Shown: positions 30,803 to 35,705 of the stretch, one piece after another
How the letters are laid out: every line of letters starts with the position of its first letter
Numbering within the stretch: the first letter of the stretch is position 1
Assembly (NCBI GenBank): GCA_903876665.1
Contig: CAIRAY010000093.1
Span: 37,685-73,389, forward strand
DNA length: 35,705 bases
Direction: 5' to 3'
Origin: an uncultured Fibrobacterota bacterium
Lineage (GTDB): Bacteria > Fibrobacterota > Fibrobacteria > Fibrobacterales > Fibrobacteraceae
Notes under the pieces: model-generated
Databases searched by the model: none
Told to the model about the DNA's origin: nothing
Seen by the model: only the letters and a program-made list of their open reading frames with translations
Made by a program: the position numbers and the translations under genes

Positions 30803-31969
30803 ATGAACATGCGTAATCAAATTTTTTCAGTAGTTGGGTTGTTAAGTCTTCTGGGTTGTAGCGAAGTCGGCAATCGAAATAACATTACCGATCCATCGGC
30901 AGACAACTATTCGGATGAGGCTTCCTCTTCCTCATTGTCCAATACGGATGTAAGCTCCTCTTCGAGTTCCAGTGGCCCAGTGGATTTGTCAAGCTCCACG
31001 GGATCGAGCTCCAGCGAGACGGGTAGTTCGTCCAGCGATGTTGTTCAGTACAGTAGCAGCTCGTTGGATGCGTCGTCCTCGAGTTATGTCGTTCAGTACA
31101 GCTCCAGCTCCTTGGATGTTTCGTCTTCCAGCTATATTGTTCAGTACAGCAGTAGCTCGTTAGATGTTTCGTCATCGAGTTATGTCGTTCAGTACAGTAG
31201 CAGTTCTTTGGATGCATCGTCTTCCAGCGATGTTGTTCAGTATAGTAGCAGTTCCTTGGATGTATCTTCCTCGTCCTCTCCTCAGTCGAGCTCTTCTACA
31301 ATGCCATGTGCCACGGGTTCCTTTGATTGGAATACCCAACTGTGCGATATGAGAGATGGCAAGATATATGGAAAGGCGGCATTTGGGAGTCAAGTTTGGA
31401 TGACTCAAAATCTGAATTATGGGGAACAGGTTACAGGTAGCTATCCGGATGTTCAGGATTCAAGGTTTGAGAAAACTTGCTACGGCGATTTTTCTGCCAA
31501 TTGTGATCTATATGGTGGCTTGTACCAATGGGCAGAGGCCATGGGTCTTTTCTCGATTTACAATTCCACGAGCGCAACAATTTTAGCAGGAAACACAAAG
31601 GGAGTTTGTCCTACGGATTGGCACATTCCCAGTGCCACAGAGTGGGATGCCTTAGCAAACTATTTGGGTGGTTCTTTCATTGCTGGCAAAACAATGAAGA
31701 AAACCAATACATCGAACGCCACCTGGGATGCTCTCTTAAACAATGACGGAAATTCCTCGGGCTTCTCTGCGCTTCCTGGTGGTTATAGATATTGGGACTA
31801 TGGCTTTAATAGTTTGGGGGGCGTGGCTAATTTCTGGGAGACTACTGAAAACAGTTCGACCCCTGGATCGAGGGCGATTTATCGACAGTTGGATGCTTCG
31901 TCCAATGACTTGCTCTTGCAGAATCAGGATAAGGCTGCGTGGTTCTCGGTCCGGTGCGTTCACGACTAG
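30803..31969 (+). CDS. FISUMP-domain lipoprotein with Ser-rich repeats
   Basis: A 388-residue lipoprotein. The signal peptide ends at L-L-G-C (Cys about residue 19). A low-complexity Ser-rich region runs from about 35 to 172, including five 16-residue repeats V-V-Q-Y-S-S-S-S-L-D-[AV]-S-S-S-S-[YD] at 80-159. The C-terminal FISUMP (Fibrobacter succinogenes major paralogous) domain spans about 180-388: 'CDMRDGKIYGKAAFGSQVWMTQNLNYG', 'YGGLYQWAEAM', 'GVCPTDWHIPSATEWDALANYLGG', 'GFSALPGGYR' and a closing 'WFSVRCVHD'. It is probably surface exposed, with the Ser region as a flexible stalk; the domain's function is unknown. Several ATGs compete at the start; 30803 is preferred for spacing to AGAAGGG. 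A strong terminator follows. Confidence 0.9.
   Translation: MNMRNQIFSVVGLLSLLGCSEVGNRNNITDPSADNYSDEASSSSLSNTDVSSSSSSSGPVDLSSSTGSSSSETGSSSSDVVQYSSSSLDASSSSYVVQYSSSSLDVSSSSYIVQYSSSSLDVSSSSYVVQYSSSSLDASSSSDVVQYSSSSLDVSSSSSPQSSSSTMPCATGSFDWNTQLCDMRDGKIYGKAAFGSQVWMTQNLNYGEQVTGSYPDVQDSRFEKTCYGDFSANCDLYGGLYQWAEAMGLFSIYNSTSATILAGNTKGVCPTDWHIPSATEWDALANYLGGSFIAGKTMKKTNTSNATWDALLNNDGNSSGFSALPGGYRYWDYGFNSLGGVANFWETTENSSTPGSRAIYRQLDASSNDLLLQNQDKAAWFSVRCVHD
31040..31279 (+). repeat. 48-bp tandem repeat (five units) encoding Ser-rich stalk
   Basis: Five consecutive 48-bp units (starts 31040, 31088, 31136, 31184, 31232) each encode a 16-residue V-V-Q-Y-S4-L-D-x-S4-x block. Units differ mainly at synonymous serine codons (AGC/TCG/TCC/TCT/AGT mixed) while V-Q-Y and L-D stay fixed, so the peptide pattern is under constraint while the DNA diverges. 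Confidence 0.9.
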
Positions 31970-32003
31970 ATGTAAACGGACGATCAAAGTGAATTCAAAT
32001 CAT

Positions 32004-32040
32004 CGAGCCTCGCTTCACCAAGCGAGGCTCGTTTATTTTA
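32004..32040 (+). terminator. Strong intrinsic terminator after the FISUMP gene
   Basis: CGAGCCTCGCTT (32004-32015) and AAGCGAGGCTCG (32020-32031) form a perfect 12-bp stem with a CACC loop, followed by TTTATTTTA. It lies 35 nt after the stop at 31969. The stem is symmetric, so it may also slow minus-strand transcription from the DUF4395 gene, which ends at 32065, although no T-run follows in that direction. Confidence 0.9.
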
Positions 32041-32064
32041 CGTCTTTCTGGTCTAGTGTGGCGC

Positions 32065-32727
32065 CTACTTCGTTTGGGTGTGGCTTTCCAAACCAAAAAT
32101 GTCGTAGGGCTTTTTCTGCAAGTTTTCATGGTGCATCACGCCGACCAAAACCATGAAAAGCACGGATCCGAGGACAATCAAAATTTGGGCGCCCGAAACC
32201 TTCTGGATTTCTTTTCTGGACTTGATTTCGCAGACTTCGCCGGGGCAATAGAGGGCCTTGGTCTTGTAGACCAGGTGGTAGACTTTGCACCCAAGACAAA
32301 TTCCGAACGCTGACTCGAAAAACAAGAAGATGAGGCAGAACATGCAAGAAAATCCCGTGATGGGGCTATAGCCATTGAGGATGACCATGTGGACAAACAT
32401 GACCGTGGCCAAGAACAGTCCGATGATCCAAGCAAATTTCTTTTGGGGAGCCCCGACATATTCTGGAGTTTGGTTTTTGACAAGAAGGCGCCCTAAGATC
32501 ATGGATGGCGCATACCTGGGGTTTACCAGGACACGCAATATGAAGTCGAACAAAAAGAATACGATGGAGTATTTGAGCATCGCAAAATTCTGTTTGTCGA
32601 TGACCTGGGTCGCTGCAACCAAAAGCACCACAAAAAACAGGCCCGCCGCCGCGCGCACTTCGCGCTCATTCAAGACGGGAATGCTGTAGCCCTCGACATC
32701 TTCGCCAAACTTCCGCTCCAATTTCAT
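32065..32727 (-). CDS. DUF4395-family membrane protein
   Basis: A 220-residue inner-membrane protein with about four to five helices (about 27-45, 50-67, 98-118, 124-147, 183-200). It matches DUF4395 in the opening 'IPVLNEREVRAAAGLFFV', in 'FLFDFILRVLVNPRYAPSMILGRLLV', in 'PQKKFAWIIGLFLATVMF' and in the signature 'FFESAFGICLGCKVYHLVY', which contains a C-x-x-C pair. A second cysteine set (YCPGEVC) follows at about 159-165, so the protein may be redox active or bind metal; the function of the family is not known to me. It is longer than common members (about 140-160 residues) by a C-terminal extension with one more membrane helix. It is monocistronic on the minus strand. Confidence 0.85.
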   Translation of the reverse strand: MKLERKFGEDVEGYSIPVLNEREVRAAAGLFFVVLLVAATQVIDKQNFAMLKYSIVFFLFDFILRVLVNPRYAPSMILGRLLVKNQTPEYVGAPQKKFAWIIGLFLATVMFVHMVILNGYSPITGFSCMFCLIFLFFESAFGICLGCKVYHLVYKTKALYCPGEVCEIKSRKEIQKVSGAQILIVLGSVLFMVLVGVMHHENLQKKPYDIFGLESHTQTK

Positions 32728-32865
32728 AATTATCCTTTTGGTATGAGTTGCCTGATTGCCGGTAAATGTAGCGTTTTACCAGGAAAACCCACTTGTAAGG
32801 TTTGGAAATTCATGATGACTCCCATCGTCACGGGTATTGCGATATGCAAAGTGTGAATGGATTCA

Positions 32866-32957
32866 TCCCCGATGGTATTGTCATCCCCGGAACGAGGATC
32901 GCCGTTGTAGGGCTATGCACTGGCAGGCGCGGTGCGGTGATGGCCGTTTCGGCCATG
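32866..32957 (+). repeat. Direct repeat element, copy 1 (92 bp)
   Basis: This copy starts TCCCCGATGGTATTGT and ends ATGGCCGTTTCGGCCATG. It is almost identical to copy 2 at 32969-33057, the visible difference being one 3-nt insertion (TCA) after GGTATTGT. Each copy ends in a hairpin (ATGGCC-GTTTC-GGCCAT) and contains a second possible small stem (GCAC...GTGC). The element is not protein-coding in any convincing frame. Confidence 0.85.
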
Positions 32958-32968
32958 ACAGGTTGTCT

Positions 32969-33057
32969 TCCCCGATGGTATTGTCCCCGGAACGAGGATC
33001 GCCGTTGTAGGGCTATGCACTGGCAGGCGCGGTGCGGTGATGGCCGTTTCGGCCATG
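32969..33057 (+). repeat. Direct repeat element, copy 2 (89 bp)
   Basis: The second copy, 103 nt after the first and separated by 11 nt of unrelated sequence. The near-identity suggests a recent duplication, or active homogenisation, of a structured intergenic unit. See copy 1 for internal hairpins. Confidence 0.85.
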
Positions 33058-33244
33058 GCTCTGATTTGTTGATATCTATAATTGCCGGAGCAATAGCGAC
33101 GATGTTCGTTATTGATCCTGTTTTAGGTTTTCTTAGTTTCTTGCGCTTTTTCATCCTCATAACATTTTCTATCTTTGCGCCCTTCGGTGCAGGTCTGTTC
33201 CAAATGTTTCTCCGTTAAGTGGTGGTGAATCGGGACAGCAAGTA

Positions 33245-33294
33245 CCGGCAAACCCATGGTATACATGGCAGTACTAGGTACTGGGGGTTTGCGG
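33245..33294 (+). promoter_or_regulatory. Structured leader upstream of the DEAD-box helicase
   Basis: CCGGCAAACCC (33245-33255) pairs with GGGTTTGCGG (33285-33294) with one bulged G, enclosing a second hairpin AGTAC-TAG-GTACT (33270-33282). The structure ends 56 nt before the start codon. DEAD-box helicase genes of the DeaD/CsdA type are often controlled through structured leaders, so an autoregulatory or temperature-responsive role is possible; the sequence shows only the pairing. Confidence 0.45.
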
Positions 33295-33350
33295 ATTGCG
33301 CCGCGTTGGTGCGACCAAATGGGATCAGTAAAGATCCAACGGAAGATAAC

Positions 33351-35378
33351 ATGAATGAGAACCTGACCTTTGCGGATTTGGGCTTGTCCCCGACCGTCCT
33401 TGCATCCGTGGTTAAAATCGGATACGAAACCCCTTCACCCATCCAAGCCCAGGCGATTCCTTTGCTCCTGGCAGGCAAAAACCTGCTGGGAACCGCGCAA
33501 ACGGGTACTGGAAAGACGGCTGCGTTCGCGCTTCCGCTCTTGAGTAATTTGGATGTAAATCAGCGGAATCCTCAGATTCTGGTGATGACCCCAACCCGCG
33601 AACTTTGTATTCAGGTGGCGGAAGCCATTCAGAAGTACGCCGGCGAATTCCCCGAGTTCCATGTGTTGCCCATCTACGGTGGACAGGACATCATGATCCA
33701 GTTCCGCGCCCTCAAGCGCCGTGTACAGGTCATCGTAGGCACTCCGGGCCGCGTGACTGACCATATCCGTCGTGACAGTCTGGACTTCACCGGACTCAAG
33801 GCCATTGTGCTGGACGAAGCGGATGAAATGCTCAAGATGGGCTTCGAGGAAGACATCCGTCTGATTCTGGGTGCGGCGCCAAAAACTTGCCAGCGTGCAT
33901 TGTTCTCGGCGACCATGCCACACAACCTGCAGTCCATCATTGCGGAACATTTGGGTGAGTACGAAGAGATTCGCATCCAAACGAAAACGGCGACGGTGGA
34001 AAAGATCAACCAGCGTTTCGTCATGGTTCGCAATGACCATAAGGTCGAGGCACTTACCCGGATTCTCGAGCACGAGACTTACGATGCCATGTTGATCTTT
34101 GTGCGCACTAAAGTAGGTGCGGCAGAACTGGCAGAACGGCTTGAAGCCCGTGGCTACTCGGCCACGCCACTTTCGGGTGATTTGAATCAGGCCCTGCGCG
34201 AGCGAACCATCAATCGCCTCAAAGATGGTCTGGTGGACATTGTGGTGGCGACCGATGTGGCTGCCCGCGGTCTGGATGTGGACCGCATCACCCATGTGCT
34301 CAACTACGATACCCCATACGATACGGAATCTTATGTGCATCGCATTGGCCGTACCGGCCGTGCCGGGCGCGTGGGCAATGCCATCCTGTTCATTACGCCG
34401 CGCGAACGTAGCATGCTCAAGACCATCGAGCGCGCAACCCGTCAGTTGATTACTCCCATGGAGCTTCCAACCGGTGCGCAAATCCAAGACAAGCGCGTTG
34501 CCGATTTCAAGGGCAAGCTACTCGAGACCGTCAACAGCCCCGAGGATATGGAAAAATTCCGTTTGCTGGTGGAAACCTGGGCAGACGAAGAATCCGTGCA
34601 AATGGTGGAGCTCGCTTCGGCCTTGTTGTTCATGGCCCAGAAGGATTCGCCTCTGTTTGAAGCCATCAAAGAATTGCCACGTCAGTCCATGGATGCCCGC
34701 GACGACCGTTTTGGACGTAACGACCGCAACGACCGTCCCGATCGCCCGGCCCGCTTTGATCGACCTGACCGGCCTGAGCGGCCTGCTCGCACCGACAGCG
34801 CAGACCGTCCACCACGCCGTCCCCGCGACGAGTCCGATCCTTTTAAGGCCGAAGAAGGCTTTGACCGTTACTACATCGGCGTAGGCCGGGAACACCGCAT
34901 TCAGGCTGGCGATATCGTAGGCGCCATCGCCAACGAATCCGGCCTCGAAAGCAGCAATATTGGGCGTATCAAGCTGTTCCCATTCTTCTCCACCGTTGAG
35001 CTTCCCCAGGGAATGCCCAACGACATTATGGACATTCTGCGTGATATGTCTATCCGTGGCAATCCCTCCAAGTTCCGCATCATGACTGACGAAGCCCCAG
35101 GTGGCGGCGGTCATGGCGGTGGCCAAGGTGGATTTGGCGGTGACCGTCCCCGCTTTGGTGGCGGCGATCGCGGTGGTGCTGGTGGTGGTGACCGTGGCGG
35201 ATTTCCTCCACGCGACCGTGGCGACCGTGGCAACAACTGGGGCAACCGCGACGACCGTGGCAACTTCCCTCCCCGTGGCAAAGAAGGCGGTGGCGGTGGT
35301 TTCAAGGGCAACGGGTTTGGACCTAAGCGGAGCTTCGGGGGGCCGAAGGGCGGCGGCTTTGGGGGCCGTGGTAAATAA
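33351..35378 (+). CDS. deaD: DEAD-box ATP-dependent RNA helicase (DeaD/CsdA-like) with RGG tail
   Basis: A 675-residue RNA helicase. The core at about 1-370 shows every motif: Q motif (FADLGL... PSPIQAQAIP), I AQTGTGKT, Ia PTRELCIQ, Ib TPGR, II DEAD, III SAT, IV IFVRTK, V VATDVAARGLDVD and VI HRIGRTGRAG. A spacer follows at about 370-450, then an Arg/Asp/Pro-rich low-complexity stretch at about 452-500 (FGRNDRNDRPDRPARFDR-like). A DbpA-type RNA-binding domain lies at about 505-580 (FDRYYIGVGREHRIQAGDIVGAIANESGL... IGRIKLFPFFSTVELP). The last ~95 residues are a Gly/Arg/Asp-rich RGG-like tail. The role is probably ribosome assembly or mRNA unwinding at low temperature. The ATG at 33351 has GGAAG upstream and starts directly at the family N terminus; the longer frame reads through the leader hairpin. 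Confidence 0.95.
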   Translation: MNENLTFADLGLSPTVLASVVKIGYETPSPIQAQAIPLLLAGKNLLGTAQTGTGKTAAFALPLLSNLDVNQRNPQILVMTPTRELCIQVAEAIQKYAGEFPEFHVLPIYGGQDIMIQFRALKRRVQVIVGTPGRVTDHIRRDSLDFTGLKAIVLDEADEMLKMGFEEDIRLILGAAPKTCQRALFSATMPHNLQSIIAEHLGEYEEIRIQTKTATVEKINQRFVMVRNDHKVEALTRILEHETYDAMLIFVRTKVGAAELAERLEARGYSATPLSGDLNQALRERTINRLKDGLVDIVVATDVAARGLDVDRITHVLNYDTPYDTESYVHRIGRTGRAGRVGNAILFITPRERSMLKTIERATRQLITPMELPTGAQIQDKRVADFKGKLLETVNSPEDMEKFRLLVETWADEESVQMVELASALLFMAQKDSPLFEAIKELPRQSMDARDDRFGRNDRNDRPDRPARFDRPDRPERPARTDSADRPPRRPRDESDPFKAEEGFDRYYIGVGREHRIQAGDIVGAIANESGLESSNIGRIKLFPFFSTVELPQGMPNDIMDILRDMSIRGNPSKFRIMTDEAPGGGGHGGGQGGFGGDRPRFGGGDRGGAGGGDRGGFPPRDRGDRGNNWGNRDDRGNFPPRGKEGGGGGFKGNGFGPKRSFGGPKGGGFGGRGK

Positions 35379-35507
35379 AGATCGGCTGATGACCCATCAT
35401 CTACTTCGTTGCGTCCCGGCTTGCATAGACAGACTATGCGGCGCCGGGCCGACGCCTCGTATCTAATGAGTCCTGAGCCAATCTTGGGGTCTCGGGGTTA
35501 ATGCGTG
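35379..35507. repeat. Compound palindrome downstream of the helicase
   Basis: This non-coding stretch has a multi-part inverted repeat at about 35413-35456: arms GCGT/ACGC, CCCGGC/GCCGGG and GCATAG/CTATGC around a 5-nt loop (ACAGA), with short unpaired steps between them. A smaller hairpin, GATGA-CCCA-TCATC, precedes it (35385-35398). No T-run follows, so it is not a standard terminator, although it lies right after the stop codon. It looks like an intergenic palindromic (REP/MITE-like) element or a structured RNA. Confidence 0.55.
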
Positions 35508-35705
35508 GGCTCGGGGACGTCGTGATTGGCCTTTGGCAATCACGTACTATGGGGCTTGAATACATGGGAATCCTCTGACATTGGCTCGGGGACGTCGTGA
35601 TTGGCCTTTGGCAATCACGTACTATGGGGCTCGAATACATGGAATCCTCTGGCCTGGGCTGGGGGACGTCGTGATTGGCCTTTGGCAATCACGTACTATG
35701 GGGCT
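35508..35705. repeat. Array of ~75-bp tandem hairpin repeats, running off the window
   Basis: Three units start at 35508, 35583 and 35657 (periods 75 and 74 bp); the third is cut by the window end. Each unit has a G-rich opening (GGCTCGGGGACGT), then the hairpin CGTGATTG-G-CC-TTT-GG-CAATCACG (35521-35544, 35596-35619, 35670-35693), then ACTATGGGGCT and a more variable tail (GAATACATGG...AATCCTCTG). The first ~50 nt are nearly invariant and the tails differ by indels. Frames crossing it only repeat one peptide and are not genes. It is not a CRISPR array: the whole unit repeats, with no unique spacers. Confidence 0.85.

Larger units (their letters stand above)
32728..33350. other. 623-nt non-coding region with duplicated element and helicase leader
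   Basis: The region holds the duplicated ~90-bp element (separate entry) and, at 33066-33218, a short + strand frame whose product would be very hydrophobic (two possible membrane helices; an internal ATG at 33102 gives 38 residues, FVIDPVLGFLSFL...). That frame has no ribosome-binding site and is not called as a gene. From 33219 to 33350 lies the probable 5' leader of the helicase gene, with a large inverted repeat (separate entry). No other gene or RNA was recognised. Confidence 0.4.

Noticed and set aside
32802..33218. A 138-codon + strand frame
   Set aside because: Its first two thirds translate the duplicated element in two different frames, and no ribosome-binding site is present. Only the last ~38-50 codons are hydrophobic and might be a gene remnant.
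35434..35688. Minus-strand 84-codon frame with a repeated peptide
   Set aside because: It only translates the 75-bp non-coding repeat array; the peptide repeats because the DNA does, and it has no start signal or protein-like composition.
35508..35705. CRISPR array
   Set aside because: The period is 74-75 bp and the whole unit is conserved; there are no unique spacers and no cas genes nearby.

Overview
The window looks like a piece of a Fibrobacter-type genome (phylum Fibrobacterota). The evidence is two TIGR02147-family regulators, a FISUMP-type lipoprotein with serine-rich linkers, and three secreted glycoside hydrolases (GH10, GH44, GH5-like) carrying extra carbohydrate-binding-like and C-terminal sorting-like domains. 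GC content appears moderate and coding density is high. No rRNA, tRNA, IS element, prophage or CRISPR array was recognised by eye. No database search was possible, so family names rest on motifs.

Layout. 1-1043 (-) is the N-terminal part of chorismate synthase, running off the left edge. 1168-2908 holds a small secreted protein, a haem-c lipoprotein and a DUF62 (SAM hydroxide adenosyltransferase-like) protein. 2916-4718 (-) is a GH10 xylanase. It is divergent, with only 49 nt between starts, from a + strand run (4768-9126): two paralogous membrane-anchored sensor proteins, the second fused to an AraC-type DNA-binding domain, then a PerM/AI-2E-type permease, a PanE-like reductase and a lipoprotein. 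9330-9626 is an HU protein with a clear promoter and terminator. 9905-11455 is an AAA-ATPase-like/PD-(D/E)XK protein. 11542-12885 (-) is a plant-type phosphofructokinase. 13211-17078 holds an exported protein, a small protein and an amidohydrolase/AGCS-transporter pair.

17139-25752 (all -) is the most striking region: two consecutive three-gene cassettes with the same order. Each has a TIGR02147 regulator whose end overlaps the start of a lipoprotein, followed by a large secreted glycoside hydrolase (GH5-like in one, GH44 in the other). The lipoproteins are paralogous and end in a jelly-roll, carbohydrate-binding-like domain. With the membrane AraC pair beside the GH10 gene, three independent 'binding domain + regulator + hydrolase' arrangements lie within 21 kb. 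I read them as substrate-responsive polysaccharide-use modules, which is an inference.

25833-26980 (-) pairs an alpha/beta hydrolase with a lipoprotein made of five 22-residue cysteine-pair repeats. 27167-29730 (+) is a LiaF-like/LytS/LytTR signalling operon. 29884-31969 (+) is a CsgG-like exported protein followed by the FISUMP lipoprotein, closed by a strong terminator. 32065-32727 (-) is a DUF4395 membrane protein. 33351-35378 (+) is a DEAD-box RNA helicase with an RGG tail. Its flanks carry unusual non-coding repeats: a duplicated ~90-bp unit upstream, and a compound palindrome plus an array of ~75-bp hairpin repeats downstream that runs off the right edge.
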